The notes below the pieces were generated by a model that was not told the origin of the DNA, ran no database searches, and saw only the letters and a program-made list of their open reading frames with translations. DNA of 64,000 bases, from NCBI GenBank assembly GCA_013397455.1, contig VYZB01000216.1, positions 915,659 through 979,658 of the forward strand, in the 5' to 3' direction. Made by a program: the position numbers and the translations under genes. How positions within the stretch are numbered: the stretch's first letter is position 1; every line of letters starts with the position of its first letter. Below, piece after piece: positions 1 through 11,309 of this stretch. This DNA is from Crotophaga sulcirostris (lineage: Eukaryota > Chordata > Aves > Cuculiformes > Crotophagidae).

Positions 1-51
1 ATACAATGCAGATTAAGAAAAAAAGTAACATTTTTTATTATTTTTTTCCAG

Positions 52-131
52 CTAAATACTACTTGTATGATAATTATTTTGACCTGCCAGGAGCTCTCTT
101 GTGTGCAAGAGTTGTGGACAGCTTAGATCAG
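52..131 (+). CDS. NT5DC1: NT5DC1 internal coding exon (about codon 122 onward)
   Basis: An 80-base exon lies between a polypyrimidine tract ending in CAG (acceptor) and a GTAAGA donor at 132. After two bases that finish a split codon it reads KYYLYDNYFDLPGALLCARV and then VDSLDQ. This matches the human NT5DC1 segment KYYFYDNYFDLPGALLCARV, as I remember it, almost residue for residue. NT5DC1 is a 5'-nucleotidase domain-containing protein of the HAD superfamily; its physiological substrate is not well established. This segment lies between the N-terminal HAD motif and the rest of the core, so no catalytic residues are visible here. The exon ends on a codon boundary and joins in frame to the exon at 3753. 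Earlier exons lie to the left of the window. Confidence 0.93.
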
Positions 132-3100
132 GTAAGAACTGGATTCTTTGAAACTAAGTACTGCATTAACTTTCTCTTCCCCCGCCACACTTCTTACATG
201 CATTTTAAATGCATACAAATTGTGTATTGAACAACATCAAGACCATTAGCTTTTTCCTTGTCTGAAACTTTTCATGTCAGACTTAGTGTATTTAAGTCGT
301 CTCCAGAGATAAATATGAACCACATGGCATGATCAAAATAAATGTTTTTCCACCAGAGGGCACAAATAACTAGAGTACGAACAGAAATGCACTATTTTCT
401 CAAGTTTACTCTGTGATATGCAGAATATAACTCTTAAAATCTCCTTTAATTATACTTAATGATACTTGAATTAAATCTAATGTAAGTCTTCTGAATAACA
501 GTTTGCTAATTTGCAAGGCGTTAATGAGTTGAAAGCTTAATTCCATGTTTTTTTAAACTTGGTTTTGTCTTCAGTATATTGAACTGCGTACACAGATGTA
601 AATATACCTCTAGAATGCTATCCTTTTTTTGTTCTTTGCTAAAAAATAAGTTAAATTCTCAAGGCAGAAAATACAATTGCTTGAACCTTTTTGAGTGCCT
701 TTTAGATGTATAGAATATCCTAAGTCGTATCTTTTGAAGTTTGATGTTAATTGGCTTGATTGTGTTAACAAAGGCTTGAATTTTTAACTTTATGAGGGTA
801 GGAGAGAGTAAGAATATTGAAGTCAGAAGAGTACTGATGTAATCTTGTGGCTAAAGGTATCGAAGCGCTGCAGCACTGATAATTGTCAATACTAAACTGT
901 GTCTGTAGAGTGAAATTCAGAGATGTGAGATGCGTATCTTGGATCCCTTTGAGTATCAGCTGACGATGCTTTAGCCTCCACTCCAAAATAGCGTGCTGAG
1001 TAGATTGTTGCCTAAGTCCAAGTGCTGCATGAAGAGTTAGCTAAAGCTAGCTTATAAGGAAGCACTGAGGACAGGTGCATTGTAAGACTCTTAATTTTAT
1101 GCCTGATTAATCTCCTTCCTCTAAGCTGTTCACTGCTTAGAACACTGTCTCAGACATAGCACTTGTATTGTACTACTTTATTTTATTTAATTTAGATGGC
1201 ACAAATTGCCTGCTTATTGAGAGAGAAAGCATATCATAGAATGTGTGTAATAAGCTTACACATTCAGTTACTAGTCCACAAGCTGGAGCACCAACTGCGG
1301 ATCAGTGCTGTCTTCATTCAGAGAATTAAACCCATGCCATTTCTACAGATAGCTACTAGAAGTGGGTCATGCACCCTCTTTATCAGCTAGCAGTTCTTGA
1401 ATATTTTACTGGATGTTGACCCAGTTTCAACAGGGAGGGCTGCAGTAATTCCCTGGAAGTTTGGCGTCAGCTGGGTGAAAAAGATGCAAAGCAGGAGGTG
1501 GTAGGCCTCTCTAGCACTCATGTCCACAAAGTGCTGTGTCCTAGGGGTTAGAAACCATCACATATACTTCTACATTTGTAAAAAAAAGTAGAAGCTTCTG
1601 TTTCCTGTTCTGGAAGCCTGTTTAGCAAGGGCTATTTTCTTTACTATTTCCAGACAGGATCGGGAAAGTGTTCTACTGGAAACAGATGGGAGAACTGCTA
1701 GGTTTGGATTCAAAATGGGTTTAGACATGAGTTGGATGCTGGGCTGCTCTACACTGTTAAAAATGAATCTGCTTTTCCTGTGTCCAGAACCAGAACTCTT
1801 ACGTATTTTCAGCTAAAGCTGAAGAGCTTCTTGGTGGTTTGGATACTTGCGTTGAAAAGACAAAATACTACTTTGTTTGATAGTTCAACCAAGGAAATCG
1901 CACTTGCTAGTCACACCAAAATCTTGCTGGACTGCATGGGTGTGCACACTGTTTTCTCTGTGTTTTCTGGGAACCAGAACGTTTGTATGTAGTGGCTGTA
2001 GATTTGCAAGGAATTAGTTTGGCAGGTATTTTAGTCTTCTCTGAGGTCAAGCATTTTGAAGGAGGGGTACCCACTTTTAAACTACTATCCATCTGTCCTC
2101 AAAACAACACACTGAGGAACTATTAGCTCATTACATGATATTTTAAAAGAAACAAACAAAACCAAAACCCCAAACTAAGGAACATGTCAGCCACGTGGAG
2201 TATGAGGGCAGCAGACGGTTGAATCCATCTGTCTCAAGGTTAGTGCTAGTATAGGGTAGTGCCATCACTACTAGACAGATCTCCCCAGCATCTCCTGTAC
2301 ACGACTTTGAATAATGACCTTGGTTGGCACCTAACTGAAGTTTTACATATGTGAAACCTTTTATCTTTATTTCTTTTACGTATTTCTGTGGCAGTTTACT
2401 ATAGGAATGGATTTAAAAAAGTTTTTTGAAAGCCACAGCATTGCATCTTTCCTGCTTTTGACTTGTAGAACTGGTGGGTGATAAGCAGACTGCCATAGCC
2501 CCTGTCAGTCATACAAAAAGGCCTCATTTGTGTGACTTACTGGTTGTGAAATTAAAGGCAGACTATTTGTCTGGAAGCCTCCATGGCAGATTAGACCTGA
2601 AATGGCAGTTTACCTCAGTATATCTAAACTATGGGGTTTTGTTTGGCTATGTTAAGGGTTTTGTTGGTTTGGGTTTGGTTGTTTTTTTTTTTTTTAGTTT
2701 CAGAATCTTTCCCTGTCTAGAAAATGCTTTATGCATACAAAATGGGTCATTATTCAGGTGTCAGTATAATGGTCAGGACACCAAGGGCGGCAATGCCTTG
2801 AAATCTCTTAAGCAGTTGCCTTGAAATTTATCCTAATGTAGTTGTGGAAAGCCAACAAAGATACTTCCTTAGTGTACAGACTCAGAGTATACCACTTGCT
2901 TTGCTGCTGCGGTGTTACCTTATAGCTCTGAGCAGCTCTTATAGGCTCCATAGCTAGTTTTCTGCTCTGTAATATTGGTTGGCTGCATAATTACCCTGTT
3001 TAATCCAGTGCTCCTAAAATTTCTGGAGTTTGAGAGCGCTGTGGGGCTTCACTAGTTAAGAAGCTTTTCCTTTCCCTTAGTGAGGTGCTGAAATGATGGT

Positions 3101-3752
3101 TGAGGTCAACTGTAGCTCTTCTGTGCCTGGGCAGCTTTCTAGAAATGGTGAGACACTGTTCACAAACACAGATTGCCTTCCTCTGTCCTTCTGCAAGAGC
3201 TGGGCTTTGGCAGTCTTCAGCGTACAATGCAATGCAATGCTACTCAGCCCAGCTTCTGGATGAATGTTTTATATGGTGTTTGGAGTGGAGTTGCTGGCGG
3301 AAGAGTGTTACCTCTAAATTATAGTGAAAGGTTTTGCCACTTCTCAGGATGGAAGGTGACACAAGTGCCAAGTTGTAGATAATGTCAAACTGCTCATTAA
3401 GTACATTATCTGCAGCTCTAGGTGCTTCAGTTTTCCAGATGTCAGTGGGATGGCTCAATCAGTACGTTACTCTTCTGTCTAATGCTCACTGTTGCTGTTA
3501 CATTTTAGAATTTCTCACAAATATGAATCTTTTCTCCTTGCCCCTTCCTCTTCAACCCCCACTATAACCTTCTGAAGTAGAGAGGTAACTTCTGTGTGGT
3601 TGTCCAAAGCTAAACTGGGTACTACTGAATCCTGATGTCCTGAATCGTGCTATCTTAAGACTGTTTTACTACAAATACTTCACTGTTTTAATATGAAAGC
3701 TCAAAATAGCTGATACTTGATATAATGACTAGGTTCCTTTTGACGCTTACAG
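132..3752 (+). other. NT5DC1: NT5DC1 intron (3,621 bp)
   Basis: The intron is bounded by a GTAAGA donor and an acceptor reading TTGACGCTTACAG. Inside I see only simple sequence: a run of 14 T at 2682-2695 and a CAATG triplication at 3225-3239. The longest open frames (for example 2474-2824 +, 116 codons) show no recognisable domain and look like chance ORFs. Confidence 0.85.
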
Positions 3753-3834
3753 CATGATGCTCAGAAAAAATATGACTTCTGGAAGGACATGGTGGCTGCT
3801 ATCCAGCATAATTATAAAATAACAGCTTTTAAAG
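3753..3834 (+). CDS. NT5DC1: NT5DC1 internal coding exon (next after 52-131)
   Basis: This 82-base exon has an acceptor CTTACAG and a strong donor GTAAGT at 3835. It reads HDAQKKYDFWKDMVAAIQHN and then YKITAFK, plus one base of a split codon. The human counterpart, from memory, is GQKTFDFWKDIVAAIQHNYK followed by MSAFKE, so identity is high over the second half. The divergent start (SLDQ-HDAQKK against YLTKLNNGQK) falls exactly on the exon junction. Phase is consistent: 80 + 82 bases make 54 codons. The next expected exon (human beginning ENCGIYFPEIKRD) was not found in this window. Confidence 0.94.
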
Positions 3835-6800
3835 GTAAGTGAGTTCACTGAAAACTTACTATAATAGCTGAAAATATTACATGTGCTTGCCAGAGCAAAT
3901 ACATTTGTAAGTCCACTGTAGGCTACTCAATGCAGCTTTTATTTTTCAGGCTTACAAATAGTTGTATAGTAAACACATTTATCATCAAATAGAACATCTT
4001 TATCATTGCTATTTCTATTTTGTTTAGATGAAACTGGTTTTCTCTCTTTAATAACACTTGTGATGTGCTACTTCCCAGAATTTAGAGGAAAAATGGTTTC
4101 TTAGCATGATTGGTATGGTAATGTGGACATCCTTGATTCTATTCCTTATGTTTTTGTAATAATAAATAAAACCAGAAATGAATTGGAAAAAAATCGTTAA
4201 TTCTTTGTTTTAAAAGATGTGGATCATGCAACATTTGGCAAGAAGAATAATTTTTAAAGTGTTCTTTGGAAATTAATTAGGTCAAACAAAAGTCTGATCT
4301 TTGAACTTATAAATAATTGCTTTCTTTTATTTATATATGAGTGTCTCCTTATGTTTACATGTGTACATTTATGCATATACATACCTGTCAAGTACCTATT
4401 TGTATATGTAAGCAAGGAATCTGCGTACAAATAGAACGTGTGAGATCACTGAATTGTTTCTAGCTCTTGTCAGAATTGGTATCTTGTTTAATACATCTCA
4501 TCATCTGTTACAGAAGTCATGAGGCACATGCACAACAGTGTTGAAAATATAAGAAAATGTAGTAACCTAATAGACCTGAGTTATTTTGAATAAAGCTCTT
4601 TAAAATCAGGAGTGAAACAATGCAGACAGTATAAACTATTTAAATATTTTAATATGGTAAAGTGCTATGTTCTGTCATGCGTCACTTTGATAGGCTTCAT
4701 AGCGGTCTAATTTTCCTTTTAATCACATGATCCAGTAGATGAAGCACTGAACAGAGTCAGAAGAACCAAGGACAATTGCTTCCTGTATCACTTTCCTGTG
4801 ACACTCGCATGGAGTATCTCTTAGTTCAGGTCCGTCTGTGAGATGAGAATAATGGTACTAATATTCTGTCACAAGTTTGTGCCAAAGAGTTTTTTTGGTT
4901 TGTTTTTCTCAGTTGCAAGCTTAGCATAGCTTCCTGAGGAAACTCCTAAACCTAGCTCCAACCCAATGTCTAATTATCAAGAAGCCCCACTGTCTTTCTT
5001 AGCCCAGAGCTTGGCCTGAAAACCACAGCCTCTTGACTAACTCCATGCCCTTGGTGCCTTGTGTAGAGAGTTTAACCCTTCAGAGAAAATCAGTGCTCAT
5101 TCACAGTTAGTCAAGGTAAAATTTCAAAAGCAAATTTATTAAGTGGTCGGTTGAGGAGACGTAAAGTTCCCAAGTCAAAATGCTGTCTTAGTAGTGCCAG
5201 TGTCAGTGACAGAGCAGAACGACTGACCATTTTATTTTTTGAAATCCATCAAGTGTTTGCAGTTCACTTTGGTTTGTTGTCAGTATGCCCTTGTTTCTCT
5301 CTGTCCCTTCTTTTTCACATGATTTCTTTGATCATAATCAGGTGTCTGGTGGATTTTGCTTTTCATTGTCCTAGCTATGGTAATTGCCTTAGATAATTGT
5401 CCTATGATATTTTTTTTGGATGGCTTTTTCAGAGAGGCGTGATTGTCCTGGCTCAGTTTAATGAAGGGTATTAACCCCCTCTTCTACTTGTGGAGAAGTG
5501 AAGAACTGAGGCTTGTAGAGGGAAAATAAAAGGCTTCCAAAATAGTCTTGTGTTATTCAGACCTTCCTTTGTGAAGAATAACTCAAAAAATTGGGAGAAT
5601 CTATTAAACAATACTATCAGAAAAGCGTCATATCAAATAGCAATGAACACTGATATTTATATTTGCAAAACGGTAATTTCTTACTTAATGATACCTGCAA
5701 GAGTGACCTTTGCAACTGATATCCAAGTTGAGCATTAAACTACTTGAGAATCCTTTTTGTAAATCTTTAACTTATTACTGGAATATTTTGCAGCTTTACG
5801 TTCATTAACATTACTTTGTATGTGTTTTAATTAGTGTATGTTCTACAGACATTAGTATAAAGCAGTTTTAAAGGAAACAGCGTGTGGCAATGTATTTTAC
5901 ACCACAGAAACATGCAGAGAGAGGTCCACAACACATATGGAAACAAAGTTTGTTCTTCAAAGAAGTAATAAGGGTTTGAAATACTGCCCTCAAATGATGG
6001 GGCAGTATGATTAAAACTTCAGATTTGGTCATTTTTTGACAGAAAAATCAATAGTTTTTCTAGGAGGAAATTACCTAATGTAGCTTCTTAAACCAGAATT
6101 TTGTAAAATTCCCTCTTTTAAAGGCTGTTTTCTCTCTTGCATGAGTGTCTTTTCCCTATTATTTGCTGACACTTATGAAAGTCACAGCATCTGTGGTTAT
6201 ATAGTGAAAGGATATATTTGAAACTTTTCAAGCCATTCAATAGATTGCATTTCATTTTGGAAGTAAAAAGATCATGGCTAATATGGTATCAAAGATTTCA
6301 TAAACTGCCCATAAAAGGACTTGATGTGATCTACTCTCAGGTTTGAAGGATACATCTGAGAAATTTGTCACTGACCATCTCTTACAAAAAGGAAAATTAC
6401 CAGAGTAAGAAAGTGCTAGACTTAAAACTTGTTTTTCAATAATTCACTTCTTGTATTTTAATGTCATTGATCAGTATTTTGAAGTGGAATGCTGGTATGT
6501 GGGGAATGCTACTTTGAGGAGGAAAGCTTTGGATCTTTCCAAATTGTTCCACCTTCTCCTCAAAAATGTGTGCACATACTCACAGACAAACTCAAAGGTT
6601 TTTGATCACAAGTTTATATTACCCTGTTCTCTCATAGGAGACAATGAATCTGGATGTCGGTGATGTGTGTTATATCTTTCATATGCAACTTCAAATTCAA
6701 CAAACGAAAAGCAAAGATGCTTTTCTGGCCAAAAAAGGAAAGTATCCTCCAAAAATTTTGCAAAACACTAAAAATTCCTAATGTTGATGTAGTCCAGTGA

Positions 6801-8286
6801 TGAGAGATCTTTATCTTAATTGTGAAAACTGTAACAAAGATAGAAACAAGTAGATTTGTTACACTTCGCTGCTGGGCTTTACAGCTAAATACAGAAAGGG
6901 ACTATGAACTTAAAAATCTTACAGACCTTCTGAAGGTTCCCTCTGAAGTGAGAATCCAAAGCTAAAATCAAGGTGTAAGATGTGCTTGTGCCAAAATTTG
7001 ACGTGTAATCTCCAACTTTTCAGTGCTGAGTTGCTTTCTTAATGACTTAATGCCTGAAGAGTTATGAAAAGCCTTCAAAAAATGGGCATGAGGTACTAAA
7101 GTGTAGACACATTTGAAGTCCTATGGACTCATTTGAGGAAAAAAGCAATTAAGGGACAAACTCTGATTTAAAGTGGATGCACAATAAGGATTAATGAACT
7201 ATGCTTTTAAGAATACTGTCTGGGCCTGCTTTCTTGTGCAGAGACTAGTTAATTGGAATCACAGGACAGTAGTGTACTGCTGAGCACCAAGCATCTCCCA
7301 ACAAATTTAAACGTGTATGTTGGCATACTTTTCATATGTAAAGCAATTAACCAGCAAGTTTACAACTACTGAGCAGTGTTTTCCAGCTACAGTACTGAGT
7401 CCCTCTAGTTGTTTCTGAAACAGAAGTACCAGATTGTTTGGATGTATGGGCAGCAGCACATGCTGTGTTTAAATACTAGCAGGTACTGTTGGACTAATGC
7501 AAGTGAATAGACGAGAAAACATTTTTAGTGAAAAAAAAAAAAGAGAAAATTCTTAGGAGATCTGTAATTAATATTTGACCTGAAACAGGAAGGTAGAAAA
7601 GTGAGGATAAAAAATTTAGTCTCGAGCATCTTGAGTTTTATTTTGTTTTGGAAGAAAAGTATTGCAGGATTTCTACTTGCAAATTGTGGTACTGTCCACT
7701 GTATTATTCCCATACAAGCGTTTGTGTGCAGTGTTTATAATAGTAGTACAAGCTTGCTTGCCTAGGGCTACTTGGCTGCTAAAATAAGCAGATCTCATGT
7801 TACACTCTCTACTTAAGCATTTATTATTTTACCAAAGTGTAGTGTAAACCTTATCCAGCAGCACTTAATGAGCAGAGAAAAAACATTTCTGCGAAGTTAC
7901 TTTCTTGGTAGTTCTTTACAGTTTCCAAAACATTATGTAGTTTTACTAATGATGTCCTTGCTTTTTTTATTTATCCCAACTTATAACCAAGTACTTGGTA
8001 AACTGCTGATTTCAAATGTAGACAACATAACAAGCTTCAGGTTCTGCTTTCATGAAGAAATGGTAATATCGCAAAACTTAAACATAGGCCTACATACTTT
8101 TAATCCAAGTGATTAGAAATGTCTGTTTAAAAAATTAAGCTAAAANCAAAACTTAAACATAGGCCTACATACTTTTAATCCAAGTGATTAGAAATGTCTG
8201 TTTAAAAAATTAAGCTAAAAATTATATCTTAAGAGTTCATAAGGTTTTGATGTTTATGATATTTTTAATGCACATGAATGGTAACT
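3835..8286 (+). other. NT5DC1: NT5DC1 intron, part before the COL10A1 3' end
   Basis: This is AT-rich intronic sequence. I found no exon, RNA gene or clear transposon, apart from the 74-base duplication at 8072-8220 listed separately. The host intron continues through COL10A1 and, as far as I can see, to the end of the window. Confidence 0.7.
8072..8220. repeat. Exact 74-bp direct duplication around a single N
   Basis: Positions 8072-8145 and 8147-8220 are identical over 74 bases and are separated by a single N at 8146. This is the typical signature of two contig ends that overlap but were scaffolded with a one-base gap. It is therefore most likely an assembly artefact rather than a biological tandem repeat. 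Any open frame crossing it is unreliable. Confidence 0.95.
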
Positions 8287-9429
8287 TTTATTGCAAGAAA
8301 GGTGTGATCAAACTATTACGTTTTCATAATTTACAAGCACTGATTTTACTAAGCTATTTTACTTTATACCATTAACTTTACATAGTGCCATAACAGATTA
8401 ATGTAATATCTAATATTTGTGAGACATGAGCGTATGTAGGTATGGTAAATGTCATTTTGACTACTGGCTAATTACTGTCATCTGATAAATTTACCATGTA
8501 AGTAGAAAATATTTCGCAGACTACTGTGTTTTAAAGGAGTGAATTGTTCAGAGAAAATCAGTGCAAAGATTGTCTCCAGTTTTGGGATAGTAAACCTGTT
8601 CTGATTTTGTCAACATCTGCATGCTTGTGAATATCTACTTCTTAATATCTAGATTTGGTCATAGTTGTTTTACAGTAGTCTGGCTATTGTAGTTTGACAC
8701 AATAAAAGGAGCTAAAAAAGTACTGAAGGAGTTTGTTGCTGCAGATGAATATGCATCAAACAAAGCTAAGTGGATTTCTAGGCTTCAAGTCTGTTTGCTT
8801 TTTCATATCGTGAAAGTCTTAGGTCTTCATATCATGTAATAATTTGTAAATCTACCTTTCTCCAAGGTAGTTATTCATTAATAAGAAAAGTGGAACTAAA
8901 TTAAAACTGTAACATAGTATGCACTCTGTTAGAGTTGTTTTCTTGACTTCTGTTTGATAGCTTAAAGATAAAGCCGATAGCAGAAAAAGTATTGTCATGC
9001 AGCTGTTGTGATGGCTGTGGCCAGTCTGAGACTGTTTCCTTTGGGTAATACCTTCAGTTAAATCAAGGACCGTGAAGTATGATCTGCAATCCTGGAGTGG
9101 CTACTTTGTGTTATGGGAAGTGATAGTTAGAAATTTTTATTCTCCTATTTTTTTTTTAAAAAAAGAGAGGCTCATGCATTATATTCATAAAATTTTAATA
9201 TTGTATTCAGTCAGACAATTGATCATAATTTGAAACAATTTTTTATGACAACTCTCTAAAACATACAATATTATTCTACTAGGTTTGAACCAATCTCTTC
9301 CACGTCCTCATTCCCTCATCCATTTCTGTTGCAAAATTGAAGTTGCATGACCTGCTAATGATGAATCAGTCAGAGCCAGTTAAAACGGTGTGAAGGAGAG
9401 AGTGTCAGGACAATGTGGGTGGAATGTTG
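8287..9429 (-). other. COL10A1: COL10A1 3' untranslated region with two candidate poly(A) signals
   Basis: The region downstream of the COL10A1 stop on the minus strand contains AATAAA hexamers at 9136-9141 (about 290 bases after the stop) and at 8287-8292 (about 1.14 kb after the stop). Human COL10A1 has a 3'UTR of roughly 1 kb, which favours the distal site, but the sequence alone does not decide. The proximal hexamer lies close to an A/T homopolymer tract around 9147-9165. The end of the transcript is therefore inferred. Confidence 0.5.
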
Positions 9430-11309
9430 TTAGATGTGAGCGAATAGGAAACCTGAGAAAGAAGAGTGAACGTAGTCAGAGGAATAGAGACCATTAGATT
9501 CTGAATTGGGCAGTTGGAGCCATACTTGGTCATTCTCCATGAGATCGATGACAGCACTGCCAGAAGCCTGGTCAAGGTATCCTTTTGTGTATTCGTCATA
9601 AGTGTACATGAGTGGGGTACCATTTTTGTAGAGTCCAACCCAAACATTTGTTCCTTTTGCATGTACATGGTAGGAGAAATAGTATAGTCCAGGGATCCTG
9701 CAGGTGAAGATTCCTGTTCTGGGGTCATAGTGTTGCTGCCTATTGTACAAGATTTTATCAAATTTTATGGGGACTGTTGCCCCAGGGTAGGCTTTTGAGA
9801 GGATGACACTGAAAGCAGACACTGGCATCCCTGTAAGAGCTTGGTTTACTCCTTTCACGATAGACATTCCTGACTCTCCTGCTTTAACGTAGCTTTCGGG
9901 CATCTGTGGGATTACGGCTTGGCCAGGGGGACCAGGAGGACCTGGGGGGCCTGGCAAGCCAGGCTCTCCACTGCTGCCTTTAGGCCCAGGAGGTCCAGGT
10001 GGTCCCATGGGTCCACTTAAGCCTTTCGTAGCAATACCTGCTGGGCCTGGCAGTCCGGGTGCTCCTGGCTCTCCTTTCGCACCAGGGGCTCCTGGCAGGC
10101 CAGGGGGGCCAATGGGGCCTCTGGTCCCAGGTATTCCTGAAGGCCCTCTGGGGCCCGGCTCACCGTTGATTCCTGGCATCCCCTTAACTCCTTGTGGACC
10201 CATGGGACCGGGCAAGCCAGGTAGCCCAGCGTGGCCAGTGTCACCTTTGGGACCTGGGAAACCTGGGTGTCCCTTAGGACCAGCAAGACCTTGTTCACCT
10301 GGGTATCCCGGCTTTCCCTCTAATCCTGGTAGACCTCGTTCACCTTTGGCCCCTGGGAATCCTGGGGGTCCTGCAGGGCCCATTTCACCTTTGGGCCCAG
10401 GTAGCCCATTCTCACCGGGCAAGCCTTTGACTCCTTGAGGGCCCATGTTCCCTGGTGGCCCAGCAGGCCCTGGTTCTCCTGGCACACCAGCTGGGCCTTG
10501 GTCTCCTTTAGGTCCTGGAAGGCCAGGAAGACCTTCAGGCCCTCTGTGTCCCTTCATCCCTGGCAGTCCCGGCTTTCCAAATCCTGGAAGACCTGGGGAT
10601 CCAGGCAAACCAGCAGGTCCAGGCTGTCCCTTGGGTCCAGGGATGCCTGCTGCTCCTGGGGGTCCCATTGGCCCAGGCTTGCCAATGCCAACTTCTCCAG
10701 GCTCTCCGGGGGGACCCTGGGGACCTGGGAGACCAGCTGCTCCAGGTGTGCCTGGAAAACCTCTGTCACCTTTCATACCTGGCTGACCTGGAAGACCATT
10801 TTCACCAGGCTTTCCCACCCCAGCAGGACCAGGGGAGCCCCGGGGCCCCTGTGGGCCTGGAAGACCCCTGCTACCTGGGCGGCCTGGAATGCCGTACCCA
10901 TTTTCTCCCTTTTGTCCATTTATACCAGGGATACCTGGCTCTCCCTTCTCACCAGGGAGGCCCCTTGGCCCTTGAGATCCTGGTGGTCCTTGTGGCCCTG
11001 GCTTGCCAGGAACAGACAGTCCTGCAGGTCCGGGAGTGCCAGGGGGTCCCTGTGGTCCCCTTGGGCCTGGGAGCCCAACAGGTCCAGCTTCTCCTTTCTC
11101 ACCATTTAGTCCTCTTTCTCCTGGTTTTCCTGGTAGACCTGGCATGCCTGGCTTTCCAACCGCAGAGAATCCAGGTGGTCCTGGGGGACCAGGGGGGCCT
11201 TGGGGCCCAGGACTTCCAAATCCTGGTTTTCCTGCTGGACCTGGTTGTCCTCTTGGTCCAATGGGGCCTGGGGGACCAGGGGGACCTTGTTCACCCCTTA
11301 TCTGCACAC
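9430..11309 (-). CDS. COL10A1: COL10A1 exon 3: collagen alpha-1(X) triple helix and C1q domain
   Basis: This exon encodes residues 46-671 of collagen alpha-1(X), the short-chain, network-forming collagen secreted by hypertrophic chondrocytes at sites of endochondral bone formation. The acceptor TTCTCTCACAG precedes 11309; two bases complete the Gly codon split with exon 2, followed by VQIRGEQG. Gly-X-Y repeats run over residues 51-510 (9916-11295), 460 residues, with eight interruptions: GF, GFSAV, GLSVP, GY, GV, GI, GF and GIATK. The C-terminal NC1 domain (residues 511-671, 161 residues; 9433-9915) is a C1q/TNF-like trimerisation module. It has [15 protein letters not shown], one Cys (582) in IFTCRIPG, an NGT glycosylation sequon (Asn608) and the terminal [11 protein letters not shown]. 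The stop is TAA at 9430-9432. Helix and NC1 lengths agree with known vertebrate type X collagens, and no frameshift or premature stop is present. The usual single large exon is preserved. Confidence 0.98.

Noticed and set aside
4050..4100. Short + strand reading CYFPEFRGKM resembling the next NT5DC1 segment (IYFPEIKRD)
   Set aside because: No acceptor at the right place, and the match ends after five residues; chance similarity.
5000..5200. Possible LTR fragment in a slightly richer, patchy region
   Set aside because: No paired repeats, terminal TG...CA, primer-binding site or viral coding sequence could be seen.
8910..8935. Reading SMHS similar to the HAD motif region GDSMHSDIFP of NT5DC1
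   Set aside because: The residues before and after do not match and a stop follows within 14 codons.
9405..9761. 118-codon minus-strand frame overlapping the COL10A1 NC1 domain
   Set aside because: It is an out-of-frame shadow of the well-supported COL10A1 exon 3.
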